A stretch of DNA of 64,000 nucleotides, from the NCBI GenBank assembly GCA_037127315.1, contig JBBBDQ010001688.1, positions 2,264,501 to 2,328,500 on the forward strand, read 5' to 3'. The notes under the pieces were generated by a model. That model was not told the origin of the DNA. It saw only the letters and a program-made list of their open reading frames with translations, and did no database searches. This stretch comes from Ascarosepion bandense (Eukaryota; Mollusca; Cephalopoda; Sepiida; Sepiidae). Positions within the stretch are counted from its first letter, which is position 1, and each line of letters begins with the position of its first letter. Below are positions 39,354-51,434 of the stretch, piece after piece. Made by a program: the position numbers and the translations under genes.

Positions 39354-39634
39354 CAAATTATTCGGAATAAAAATTAAATATAGAGGCTCTCTTTTTTTTC
39401 TTCTTTTTCTTGTCGCGTTTGACACGTGTGATTTGATTTCTGTGATGTAATCTAGCAACTATCTTAGATCTTAGATGTTTTACAGAGCAAATGTAAACAA
39501 TCTGCACCATTGGCCAAAATGAGCGAAAAGGAAAATTGCTGAACTTAAACTCAAAAAGTATGTGTCGACCTGGCTTCCCTGTAGATATGTGTCCCTAGAA
39601 AGTTTGAATAGCATAGCTTAGACTCACAGATTGC

Positions 39635-39639
<5 letters not shown>

Positions 39640-39671
<32 letters not shown>
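39640..39671. repeat. (TA)n microsatellite
   Basis: Uninterrupted TA run at the possible end of the 38.89-39.67 kb repeat. Confidence 0.95.
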
Positions 39672-39672
<1 letters not shown>

Positions 39673-40993
39673 TAAGAATTGGATTGAAAAACATTGTTTA
39701 GCACTGTATGACTATTATATAGGAATTGATGTGCCTAAGACCACATTTGTTTTATCAGAATTGGAACCTTGGATATGTGAGACTTTTATATTCTTTGTTG
39801 TATGTTAGCACAATATTTTAGCCAAAAATTTCTGGCTTTTCTTTGCTGGTTGGTGTTTCTATTGTTTAGAATAAACTTTTTAATTTTACTTCCTTTTTTT
39901 AATCTCTCCTAACATCATTCAGAATTAGCTGGTCTAAACTTTGCTTTAAAAAACAAATCCATGAAAAGAATTTCTCTCTGGTTTTATAGATGTTATCATC
40001 AGTGTAATTTTGATTCTTTTTAGACTAATTTTCTCATTTTGTTTTGATCCCAAATAGACAAGGAACTGCATTGGGAAATAAGGAATAAACATGCATACTT
40101 TTCCCAAATGATGCAATCAACTGACCAAACATAAATTTTATATGAGAACCACTCTTTATAAAAGAATTTGAGATTTAAAAAATATGAGTGCTTTCATTAG
40201 ATGGTTGAAAATTCAATGTGTTGAAGAGAATTCAAAGACTATCAAGGCAGGAACATTATTGGAGAAAAATTTTTACAAAATCACCAATAAATGAGTGAAC
40301 ATCAAAATTAGAAAATTAGTCCAAATGAAACGATATGCAAGAAAGGAAGACAATTGTCTGAATAATGTGGAAAATAATGCAATGCTTAATTTCAGAATTT
40401 ATGAACTATGAAAATTTACTTAAAAAGCCTGAACCTGTCATTTGATGAACATTATGTAGGAGATGATATGTCTGAAATCACATTTTATAAGCAGGGGGAA
40501 ACACTTGCTACAATAATATTTAGAAACTTTAGATTATTTTGTTCGGAAGCTTTTATAGAATATCAAGTTTTTCAGAATGTGAATATTTCCACATTTTAAA
40601 ATCTGCATCAAAAAATATTTACAAGTAAATAATATATTGACTTGGAACTTTGACACCATATTTTTGTGGTCAGTCTGGTCACTTAAGGGTTTTCATTGGA
40701 CTTAATGAAATTGTAGTATTTTTTTATTGATTGATTTCTGTTCTCAAGTTTTCTCCTTTGTAGTGACTATTGATAGAAGTAGGTAGATATGTATATGTTA
40801 CTGGTAGATGGGATGTCCCTTTTAATTCTGGTTAATGTATTAATGTTGTTATATTGCAAAATTTCTTTTTTTTATTTTTTTTTATTTTTTGGCTTCACCT
40901 ACAGCTTCTTATTCATATTTTTTTAGTTGCCAGAGGAACAAATAACTGTCCAGATAATTAGTGGGGCTCTTTGTTATTTTTTTTTTTCTTTGA

Positions 40994-41124
40994 GTTACTG
41001 AAAAGTTCTCAGCCTAATCTACTTTCAAAATCTAACCAAACCTTAATTTTTTTTTTTTTTTTTAGCAGAGAAGATATTTGCTCAATTTTTGTTAATGGTT
41101 CAGGCTGAAATTTTTTTTTAGCAC
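40994..41124. mobile_element. Short TIR element (MITE-like), copy 3
   Basis: The left end TTACTGAAAAGTTCTCAGCC continues TAATCTACTTTC. The right end contains TTCAGGCTGAAA and TTAGCAC, its imperfect inverse. An internal poly-T tract (about 41048-41064) enlarges this copy. Confidence 0.6.
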
Positions 41125-42439
41125 TCTCTCTCCTATTAGCATGTACACATACGTGACTTCAGAGATGTGTGGAGATATATAAGAGAGAAATGGACACTAA
41201 CTTATGTGTGTAAAGATGTATATAATCTCCATACATACAAGGTAATATAAACTTAAGTGTTTGTGTAGATACATATTCATGCATACACTGCTCAATGTGC
41301 TTCTTTCTCACTTTTATGTAAAGAATACAATAACTCCATAGCCTAATGCATTTATTAATGGAATTTTGATTTGAATCTTTTTTTTTTTTTTTTTTTTTTC
41401 TGTATATAGCTGATATGTAATTAATATTCACCATTGAGTTTAAGAGAATTGACAAGGAAGGAAATTATGTTGAAAAATAAGTATTGTGTAAAATCAATGC
41501 TTTTTATTCATTAGGCTACAGACTTCAATCCAGTTAGTATTAATATCCCTGGAGCCCAGGATAGGAGATAGAAATAAGTGAGGTTCAGTTATGTTTTAGT
41601 CCCTTCAGAAGGTGCTACATCTTTCTTAATCATTGCACTCTGGTTTTGGGGTCTTGTTGAATTTATCTATCAATAAACTAATAAGACAATTAAACTAGGT
41701 GGAATCATTTTTCATTCAGGTGTAAGAAAGTTTACTGAAGCTCAAACATTTAATAATAAGCCAGAAACATTGTGATGAACCAAATATTTTTTAATTTCCG
41801 ATTAACTATAGGCTCTTGAATCTTAACCAAGTTATCCTACTCTGCAGCTTGACAATTCTTCATTGCTTATTGTTCTGAGAGCTACACTCTCATTAACAAA
41901 CAGTAATTTAGTGAGAGAGAGTGATTTGTTAATTTTAACTTCAGAAGACTGTAAAAAATATTCCATGCCAAAGTTTTCATTTTCTGCTTAAGTTATTATA
42001 ATTTATCTCTTCAGATTAAAAATGAAAATCTTGATTTCTGTTATAAGAAGTCTGCACCTGGGCTAATATAAAATTATATTCAAGGTGGAAAAAATATTTT
42101 CCTTGAATTTTAACTTTCTTTGTTTAGATGTTATATTTTACAAATTAAATTTGGGGGGGAAAAGTGTATATTTTTAGGCTCCTGTAAATTTCTGATTAGA
42201 TTCTTATTTCTAGCATGTGCTGCTTTGGGTTTTTCTCTCCTTATTACATCTACTGTATTTTTTTTTTTTTTTTTTTTTTCAGTGTACAAGATGCCAAGAA
42301 ATTTTATAGAAAAAAGATTTACACTTAAAATATTTGTTAGCATTGGGTAAACATTTTTCACTTCAAAGGCAGTTATGAGCTAGCATAAAAGTCCCAAGGA
42401 TGGAAATTGGAATCGACAAATTAAGCTTGAATTTCACTG

Positions 42440-42520
42440 AGCATTAATGCCCTTAGGAAAGGTATTATTCCACCTCTCCTTATGCTCTGACTGATTGCCA
42501 CATATTACAAAATATCTTGT
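42440..42520 (+). repeat. Fragment of the CCCTTGGGAAAGG repeat family
   Basis: TAATGCCCTTAGGAAAGGTATTA and the ATTCCACCTCTCCTTATGCT stretch match the TIR element at 58331-58609 and a further fragment at about 47947-48020. Confidence 0.5.
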
Positions 42521-42749
42521 CATTGTTCTGCAACAATAATTGACAAAAAAAAATGTCTAAGAGTGAACCTCGATTAAACTTCTCTTCTGTATAAAAAAGG
42601 AGGAGGAAAAAGCTATTATCTTTGACTAAACTAAAAACTTCAATATGAAGCACTGTTATGAACATCATTGTATTCTCTTAGGGTTGATTCCCTTTAAAGA
42701 GAAAGAAAACAAGTTCTAAAAGGACAGGACTATCATTTCTTAAACTTGG

Positions 42750-42845
42750 CCACCTCGGCGTGGTGTAGTAAGTTCGATCCTCACTGGGTGTCCCATACTT
42801 TCGACCTTGTGCTACATTTAAGTGGGGCTTAGAAAATCACCTATC
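42750..42845 (+). mobile_element. tRNA-type SINE fragment, copy 2
   Basis: GTAAGTTCGATCCTCACTGG contains a canonical RNA polymerase III B-box-like GTTCGATCC. It is followed by GTGTCCCATACTTTCGACCT and TGTGCTACATTTAAG, then AAATCACC. It has the best-preserved B box among the copies in the window. Confidence 0.7.
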
Positions 42846-44073
42846 ATTTTTTGAACTTTCTTTCCAGGGCACATGCTTAGGCATTTAAGGAGAAAGTCTT
42901 GCATTCTTGTATATCGTTTATATGTAAGACTAGAGAGAGTTTAAAAACTTTATTTAAAATAAAATAGATCTTATACATGAAAAAATATAATAAAGATAAG
43001 TAAATGTGCCTGTATCTTTATATGGTGAGAGTGAAATACTGTCTCATTTATTAGTGCTGCTCTCTACTTATATCTACTGTTATGCATATAATACACATAA
43101 GTGAAAATCTTTCTTGTACTGTAAACTTTACTTGGCATAGGGGAATGTGTTTGCTTTTTGTAGTGCCAAAAAATTGCATGCACTTATACATAATTACACA
43201 GCATATAGACCTAAGCATGTGTTATATAGTAATACAATTGACTCATTCTAGCTTGACCAACTTCAGCTTGAAACTGCATTAACTTTAGTTACTGATAACT
43301 TGGAGATGGTGCCTTGAGTGACCACCAGTCAATAAAATTGGATCATTGTTTGAATTGTGAATTGTTACTTTCATTTCTTCAGTGCTTTTTTTTTTTTTTT
43401 TTTATTGCAAATAACTGAAATCTTTTCCGTCTTATGGAAGAGAAAATGATTCCATCTGGGAAGATGAACTATTAATAATTAAGAAAAAAGATAGAAGAAA
43501 ATGATGGCAGATATACTGATTGAACCAACTTAGAAATTAAGCTCCAATCCTTTCCTTGTTAAGTAAAGAACTACACACTGGCTTTCAACAAGACTAATAT
43601 ACTCAGCTTCTTTCACTTTTCTCACTTTCCAGCAATATTACTTATCAAATATATTCAAGTAAGATACTTGAACATTGTTTCAGAGAGCTTAGCATGAGTT
43701 GTTCTCTTTCTAGATATAGTCTGACATACCAAGTTTATTTATTTGACTTCTGAATATGGTTGTCTTCTATTCCTCAAGATTGACTATCAGGAGTCAGCTG
43801 GTTTCTGATTTTTCATGTTTGGATGAGATGTTATATTTGCAATCTTTGTATTTTTCCAACACCAAAAAACATGCTTGCAGGTTATCAGTGTTAGATTAAA
43901 AACCAAGAATATGTGGTTGATTCAGTTAAAACATCAAGGCTTATTCACATCATCATCAAAATTTGTCATGGAAATATTAACAAAATATCCTAAATAATTT
44001 GAAACTCTGGAACAGAAATGAGTCAATAATAATTAGTAGAAACTTTTTCTCAGTCTAAGACAAATGTTTAGAT

Positions 44074-44076
<3 letters not shown>

Positions 44077-44111
<35 letters not shown>
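44077..44111. repeat. (TA)n microsatellite
   Basis: Uninterrupted TA run upstream of the Penelope-like relic. Confidence 0.95.
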
Positions 44112-44114
<3 letters not shown>

Positions 44115-44344
44115 TATCCATAACTCTGTGTTGAAGTTTATTGTAAACATGATAATCATTTCCATAGCTGTAAAATATGTGCATTGCTAGGTTACATACA
44201 ATATTGTATCTAACCCAGAGTTGCCTTTCTCATAAACTGGTTACCAACCGTGGCCAGAGAACCCAGTCTACCCTGCTATTTAACACACAGCTAGAGGAGA
44301 AAAGATGGATTAATGTAGATTTGGTTAAAGACTACTAAGGAAAT

Positions 44345-44615
44345 ATATCACACAAATTGATGGAGTTGCTCTGGGTTTACCTATTGCTTGTGCATATCAA
44401 CATTAGAAAATAAGATTTTTAAACAATACCATAAACATATATCTGTATTAACTAAAAATCTGAAAACAATCTTTAAAAAATAACTAGTTCTTAAATTTAC
44501 ATATAAATTTAGCACCATAACCAATTTTCCATATCTAGATGTACAAATCAATTTGAATAATAACTTAAAAACCTTGATTTAAACAACAAAAAAATCTGCA
44601 CAAGACCATACTTAT
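44345..44615 (+). mobile_element. Penelope-like reverse transcriptase relic
   Basis: The plus strand reads TQIDGVALGLPIACAY at about 44352-44400, matching the QxDGVAMGSPLSP block of Penelope-like reverse transcriptases. At about 44530-44565 it reads FPYLDVQINLNNNLKTLI, matching the FLDV block that follows the palm. The YxDD block between them is absent, so the copy is internally deleted. It is not the same copy type as the element at 59.5-62.4 kb. Downstream, 44960-45460 may hold more of it in decayed form, but I cannot confirm this. Confidence 0.5.
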
Positions 44616-44879
44616 TTGTATTATTTGATTTTTAATTTTTTAAATGTTAATTACTTTATCTCTTCATGATTATGGGTATTATTGCTAATTAATGTTTGTT
44701 AGATGTTTTTGAGATTGTTATAGAATATGAATGTAGATGATAAATGTGATGTATTTATGAAGTCATTTATGATGCTTATTTTGTAGCTTTGTAGGCCTTT
44801 ACTATTGTAGATCAGAAAGTATGGTCTTGTGCAGATTTTTGTTGTTGTTTAAATCAAGGATTTTAAGTTATTATTCATT
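44553..44879. repeat. Inverted repeat, about 60-bp arms
   Basis: 44553-44612 and 44819-44879 are inverse copies. The arms share AATAATAACTTAAAA, CCTTGATTTAAACAACAA and AAATCTGCACAAGACCATAC with few differences. The left arm overlaps the Penelope-like relic. Confidence 0.9.
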
Positions 44880-44959
44880 GTTTTTGTGTAGTTGGTTTTC
44901 TGCAGAATAGCTTAATAGCTATTAAGCTATTCTGCAGAAAACCAACTACACAAAAACAA
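44878..44959. repeat. Perfect 82-bp palindrome
   Basis: Two 41-base arms, centre between 44918 and 44919, without a spacer. Each arm contains GTAGTTGGTTTTCTGCAGAA or its inverse, meeting at TTAATAGCTATTAA. No mismatch was seen. It abuts the right arm of the inverted repeat at 44553-44879. Confidence 0.95.
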
Positions 44960-46689
44960 ACTAGAGAAAAAATAAGAAACTTAATCATATATATCATCTT
45001 TTAACAACCACAAACTTATCACTTAGAACCATAAAAAACTAAAACAAATCCTCTATGATCACTATCAACAATGCAACAAAAATTTCAAACTTCAACAAAC
45101 CAATGTTGTATACAAATTCAGTTGCTGACTTAGAAAATATATCTCTCATAATAATAAAAATTAAAACTATGCATACATTGATTACATAATCATTACATTA
45201 TCACACCAGTTAACTTGCCATTTTTCTAATAATACCATGATTTAGTTGCATCTCACCTAGAGCACAACAATAAATATGACAAATACTTACTCCTAATATA
45301 AAAACTCTATACCATATAAACTGAAAAAAAATGACTGCAAATATTAGCTTTAACAATAAAAATAAAACACCACAAACTGATACATAACAACATGCATGGA
45401 AAAACCTGTCAGAACACTCACCAACACATAAAACTGTAACTCAACACCTAAGTACAATATATAAAAAATAAACTTTATCTACCAACAAAAAATTTCTTTG
45501 ATAATGGCTTCTGAAAATCAAAAAAACATTGAGCAATGTATGTTCATACTCTTCCTGAACTCTAGTAAAATGTTTTTAAAAAAAAAATTTTTTAATACAC
45601 ACACACACACACAGTTCTTGGCTGAACCAAGAAGCCCTTACAAAAATAAAGTTATATTTAGTCATCATAATTTTGGGAGGGAAGGACTTAACTTTTCTAC
45701 CCCCCATCCATATATAAATATTCACAGAATATAACATAGTCAATTTCTGATGTGCAAGAACCTTTAAAACAATTATACATATATTAGATTCATTTCTGTA
45801 CACATTGAAATAACTATATACATGCCATTAAGAAGTGTTATGCTAAATATTAAATATATAAAAAAAAATAAGAATTAAAAAATAGAAAAAAAATTACTTT
45901 TAGTATTTAAAAGTTAAGATATCTGATGATATTCTGATCTTTAAATAATATATTAAGCCAAGGTAGATGATAGTTACCTATTATACTGTTAATGGAATCT
46001 TTTCATTGAAAAAAAAAAAAATTAAACTATTTTAATCTCAACTTGGTGGCCAGCACTACTTAGTGTTTTCTGGTCAATTACACCCTTATACCAATTTATA
46101 TCCATTATATATAGTTGTTTGGCAACAATCCCGATTATAAAGGCCATCAGGTAATTTGACCTGATGATCCCAGATCTTAAAAATATTTTGTATTTCATAG
46201 GAAACTCAATGTCTCATTCTATTTTAGTGTAAAAATTATTTAATTTGTCTGGAAATGGTATGTTGTGTTCTTTGATGATTTCCGGTAACCTTTAAAAAGC
46301 AACCTTTCATAATTTGTCACAACTGGATGTCTTGTGAGTCTTTATGCTATTAAGTCTGTTGGCCCTATTGTTTGAACAAGATCACTGCACAAACAGCTCC
46401 AATATTTGCATACATCCAATAGTCAATAATCACGATGCCATACATTGTTTAACCACAAGAATATCTATGATAGCCTTTTTATTTTGGTGCAGCCAATAAA
46501 TATTTCAACAGAATATGTGATGTCATTGTTTAAACCAAGGAGATAATTCAAAGCCTTACTTTGCTTCCAATTAATGAAAGAAAGATTTACAAGCAGTTTA
46601 GCAGTACATCTTACCATGTTTATAATTTTGTGAGCAAAAGTAATAATTCTCTAATATATTTTTACTTCTGTTATAGCATTTTGAGAACT

Positions 46690-46800
46690 ATGAAGGTTAG
46701 CAAGTCATCTCATAGTAGTGCGTTAAATTTGATCCTTGTGGGTGTCTTTATATTATGGCCTTGTGACAGACTAGAATAAACTTAGTAAATCTATATAAGT
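46690..46800 (+). mobile_element. tRNA-type SINE fragment, copy 3
   Basis: GGTTAGCAAGTCATCTCATA, then AAATTTGATCCTTGTGGGTG, then GGCCTTGTGACAGACTAGAA and TTAGTAAATC follow the same order as copies 1 and 2. Confidence 0.6.
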
Positions 46801-47411
46801 GTCTCTTCTTTTGTATTTGATGGTTTCAATTAACCATAGTCAACTCTCTAAGTAAACAATTCTTAAGCCTTTGCTTAATGAGGATCCCAAAGTACAAGTT
46901 TGTTGATGATGACAATTCAGAAATGCCAGAGACAACCTATCAAAGGCTTTAAGCAAAAAGTTCTTGACTTCAACTTTTATTACAGAATATTTTTATAATT
47001 TATCTATCTTATTAGTTGTTGTAAATATCTTCTTTTTTTATAATTTTCTTGTTTTTTTAATCTTATAATCATCAGTACATGTAGGAAAATATATTGTGTT
47101 TGATACTATCTACAGTTTGTAATTTGCTAGGGATCTTGGAACATATTCTCCAGCAGGTAATGGGGTACTGGACATTAAAAAATTAAAATGTTATTGTAAC
47201 ATTATGAAAACATTCATTGATAATAAACATTTTTTCTGCTTGTGTGTGTGGTGGGGGGAGCATTTGATATTTATATTAAAAATGTTCATAAAAAAAAGTC
47301 TTTCAAACATAAAAGGTGATGGCCAAATATTCACTGCATGAGGGCAGTCACCAAACAAGCTATGGCAGATGAAATGGTTTTCCTCTGGAAACCCAATTGA
47401 AAATACTTTTT

Positions 47412-47459
<48 letters not shown>
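47412..47459. repeat. Compound microsatellite (TC)n(TA)n
   Basis: A TC run passes directly into a TA run, as at 9992-10048. Confidence 0.96.
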
Positions 47460-47946
47460 ATCCAGGTTTTACTGATGACCACAAAGTTTCCCCCTCCCAC
47501 ATAATTTTCTGTTTTTCATACAAGTTAATGGATATTTCACTTTAAATGTATTTAAAAATTGTCCATACATATGTCCTAGTAGTTTCAACTGTCATTTTCA
47601 AGAACACAAATTGAGATGTTATGGTTTTGAAATTGAAGGAAAATTTTTTATGTAATTGTTTGTTTTTCATCTCAGTGTTTCATGTTTAGAATGACATAAA
47701 TTTATAGGCCTATCAAATGTTTCTTGAGTTGCTTTAGTAGCATCTATCCCTCTCTAGCCAATTGGTATCATTAGATTCAGTTGTTAAGAAATGTATATAT
47801 TTATCCAGCCAGAACTATCCAAGCAAGGTGGAAAAGATTTAAGAAAATTGATTTTTTTTTAGTTCTGATATCAATTAAGTTCTTTCATTTTGAAGTGTTA
47901 TAAAGACTGTCTATGAAATTATAGGTTGGTTATATTTAATTCACAA

Positions 47947-48020
47947 TAATGCCCTTGAGAAAGGCATGAATTCACTTTCCCTGTACTCTTCTTGCTAGAT
48001 ATTGTGACAAAAACATCTTG
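47947..48020 (+). repeat. Fragment of the CCCTTGGGAAAGG repeat family
   Basis: AATGCCCTTGAGAAAGGCATGA and what follows match the fragment at 42440-42520 and the element at 58331-58609. Confidence 0.5.
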
Positions 48021-48317
48021 CCACTAACATATACTTGAAGAATATAGTAAATGATTACTTAAACCACTCTCCAATAACTATCTTAGGTGCTTAGATATCA
48101 GCAACAAAACTATTATTCATGTAATCACACTTGAGAGACCAACCAGTTGTTTTTTTTAGGCTTTCTCTTGTATCAATTTTTATTTTATCCTGATTTGGTA
48201 AACCATATATGTTTCTTTGTGCCAATCTAAACAAGTAAATGATTGTCATACCTTTTCTAAAATATCCTTTTTTTTTTTTTTTTTTTTTTTTCCTCTGTTC
48301 ATTTTTTTACAAACTTT

Positions 48318-48860
48318 CTTGAGGTAGACTCTTCATGGGTGCTCAATTCTTGTTGCCTTGTGCCATACTAATCTAAATTTAGTAACAGTTCATATTTCTG
48401 ATCATTCTACTTACTGTTTACATTATGATGCAAACTAGTTTTTCAGTCCATCATTGCTAGAGTGAATTTGTCATTGGGTTCTCCATATATGTGGCCTTGT
48501 GTTCTACTCATATTTTTTGTAAATAATTTATCTGTTGATAATTATTTCACTCTTAAACATTTATCTGCTTTTAATAATTTGTCATCTAAAGAGCAAAATT
48601 TCAAGTGTAGAATATGTCAAGAGATTCTCTAATTTCGAAGAATTACAAAAAAGTGATGATCATTCTCTTCCTTTATCAAAAATTTCCTGTCTCTCTCAAC
48701 ATTTAAGACTTTCCCCAAAATCATTCTTTGAGAATTTTTTCTTTCTTTGAGGAAGGCAGTTTGAGCCATAAATTCCTCAAACTTTTAAAAGGCACCTTGT
48801 ATATAACTGTGCTTAAGGTGCTCCCCACAAATGTGATCTTGTGACAGACTAGATAATTGT
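48318..48860 (+). mobile_element. Cluster of three SINE tail fragments
   Basis: Three pieces at about 48318-48392, 48430-48535 and 48780-48860 each carry a GGGTGCTC or GGGTTCTCC type word, a short variable stretch, CCTTGTGCC/GTGTTC/GTGACAGACTA, and in two cases a TTTAGTAA-like end. They match the second halves of the SINE copies at 17525, 42750 and 46690. Confidence 0.5.
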
Positions 48861-50504
48861 CATTATTTCATACTTGATTTGTTCTTGATAAGTTCAAAAT
48901 CTCACAATTTAAAGATGCACCAACAAATGTTTTTTTTTTCTTAAGACATGATGTAAAGAAATTGGTTATTTCATGGGTTTCTCTCAATAAGTAATTTGTA
49001 CTGTTATCCTCATCTTTAATGGTTTTGAAATAAACATCTATTGTTTATGCATTATGTGGTTCACTTATTCCAAGGTTCAAGAAATATATATAGGGTATGC
49101 CTCAGAAAAACAGAATGCTTGCATATTTTCTTAATTGCATTTATGGTTCTTAACTGAAAGTTAATTAAGCACATTCATTAAGTCTCCCAAGTTTATTTGC
49201 TTCTAACTTTGTAATAGGTTTTGTTTTCTGAATATTTAAATGGTTAAAAAAAATATCAAAGCCTAGATATTGATTTTTTTTTTTTTCCCAAAATTTATTC
49301 TAAACTATTGTAAAACTTATGTAATAAAGCTAATTTCTATTAATGTGTATTTGGAAGATAATCAATAGAAACACATGCACATCCTAATGAGTTATACGTC
49401 TTATAAAATTGGCTTCTAATTTTGTGGGGCTATTTTCAATTAAAATAAAACACAATTTAAACATTAAATTTTTTTTTTTCTAAAATTTATTTATGCTGAA
49501 AGCATTTAATTAATCCTTAAGTCTCCATATTTTGCTTTCATTGTAAGACTATTTTTTAACATTTTGAATGCTTAAAATGTCAGGCAAAAACATTGAATGC
49601 CTTTTCAGTTTGAACCTTATAATATGCTTTTCTTTTTTCTTTATAATTTTGACTTCATTTCTGTTGGCTATTTAAATTCTTTTACTTTTATGATTTCTTC
49701 TTCTAAACATCTTGACATTTTCAGGATAAACTGTTAGTCAATTGTGTTTAACTGGTCAGATATGTACATGCTATTTGTTGTTCATTTTCTCTTAAAACTG
49801 CTATGGTACAAGGAAGGAAATACAGAATCTATAAATTCATAGAAATTGAAATATGAACATACTAATGCATATAATTTGTAACGTATGCTAATCAGTAGCA
49901 AGAATGATCATAAATTCTTTCTTTTATAATTATTTTTGATAGATATTCCTCCCTTATTCAATTCCAGGTTACATTTGGGCAAGATGTCAGTTTCTTGCTG
50001 GCAAACAAAGAATTTACAATCATGTTTTCTTGATAAGGGGACCAAAATGTTATTTAATTATAAAATATAAGAGTTTTACAGAAAAGAAATTGTTTGACTA
50101 TTAATATAGGTGTTAGGATGCAAAAGAACCACATACAAAATTAGAAAATTGCAATTATTATTTAAAACTGAAATTTGCGTCAGGAGAAAACATTGAGACT
50201 ACATGATCGTTATATATAGTCAGCGTGCTATAAAGCCATACTCATTCATTTGAAGCATTCAGAATTATAAACCAATGAAATAATATTTTTATGGTTACAA
50301 AAAATTTTCTTTCTTTTGCTTTTATATATAATTTTTTGTTTGTTTGTCTGTCTCTCTCTTTCTCTCACTCTTTCTGCCTGTCTGTCTATCTGTCATATGT
50401 TGGCCTGAGTTTCCCTTACAAGCCACCAGATGGCAGTACAAACAGCAGGAACTGCTTGCAGTAGAGCAAGCTTTGTAACAATGCTGTCATGTTCTTGATT
50501 TCAG

Positions 50505-50639
50505 CTTCTGAACCCAATATTCTAAAAGTGCGCTCTGCTCTGAAGCAAAAAGTTATGGAACGGCGCATTACTCAAAGTCCTATGCTGCGACGGAAGGATA
50601 AGGGAACTTTACCACTCAAACGCAAATCACCTTTGTCAA
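50505..50639 (+). CDS. Class IIa HDAC exon: 14-3-3 phosphoserine and nuclear localisation segment
   Basis: Acceptor GATTTCAG, donor GTAGGT. It is 135 bases, phase 1 in and phase 1 out. With the last base of the previous exon it reads ASEPNILKVRSALKQKVMER. It continues RRITQSPMLRRKDKG and LPLKRKSPLS. RKT-ASEP is the conserved first 14-3-3 site, equivalent to HDAC4 Ser246; the LK.RS.LKQKV.ERR and LRRKD...KRK blocks match the tripartite nuclear localisation signal of HDAC4. Phosphorylation of this serine by CaMK, PKD, SIK or AMPK family kinases is expected to mask the NLS and export the protein. The exon is symmetric, so skipping it would keep the frame. Confidence 0.95.
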
Positions 50640-51434
50640 GTAGGTATTATGAGAGGTGGAGCAGCAACATCTGTTACCCTCTTTCCTATGTCTCTGTAGA
50701 TCGAGTCACATGCATCTTTGTGTCAATTTATTTCTTCTCTTTTATATTTTTAATATTAATGTTTACATAACCAGACATTTTTTTTTTTTTTTTTTTTTTT
50801 GCCAATATCATTCTTAATGTTGTCTGAATGTCATTAAACAAAATATTTCTATTAGTAGTTACTGGACAATTTTTCTTCATTTTATTGTTTTGCTTATTAG
50901 CCAAGCTTTCTAAGTTATTGTCATCTTCCACCTGTCTTTTCCAAATCTTCACACAATATTCTTTGTTTTACTATTTAGCAATAGTTTTAAATTATTTTAT
51001 ATGATTTTTTAAAAATGTATTGTGGCTAGTTTTTCATCTTATCATTATTTTATTACAACATTTTCAGTCAACCGTTACTGTAAGCAGACTGTAATCAGAA
51101 AAAGCTTCTAATGTGATAAAAATAAGAAAAATCTCATAAAAAATAATTAATTCTATTGCTTTGTTTAAAAACATTTTGATTTGTTTCCTGATTATATATT
51201 TTTGTTTATTTAATCAAACTGGCTGTTTTAAACATACAAAAATATTCTCCAGGGATAATAATGTCTTGGTTTGGTTGTCAGTTGATATTTTTAAAAAATA
51301 TTCCTTTGATAACTTTCATTTCAAAAAAACAAATTCTTTCCACTTGTTAACGGACCATAATTTCTTTTTTGCTTTGACTTGCATAATTTTGTATGTTTTC
51401 AAGTGTCATGTTTTTACTGAATGTTAAAATGCTG

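Larger units (their letters stand above)
15907..50504 (+). other. HDAC giant intron, 34.6 kb
   Basis: Bounded by GTAAGA and GATTTCAG. Recognised contents are listed as separate features. The stretches 19.0-20.2, 22.7-24.4, 25.7-26.8, 30.4-31.9, 33.2-36.2 and 48.9-50.3 kb show only AT-rich sequence and short microsatellites. The stretch 36.3-37.2 kb has somewhat more even composition but no recognisable protein. No further HDAC exon was recognised in this intron. Confidence 0.8.

Noticed and set aside
42120..42361. Two overlapping 76-codon ORFs on opposite strands
   Set aside because: Both run through a poly-T/poly-A tract and have no family features; random in AT-rich sequence.
51161..51427. 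88-codon + strand ORF of hydrophobic character
   Set aside because: F/L/I-rich because of T-rich DNA; no start context, conserved motif or splice signals support it.
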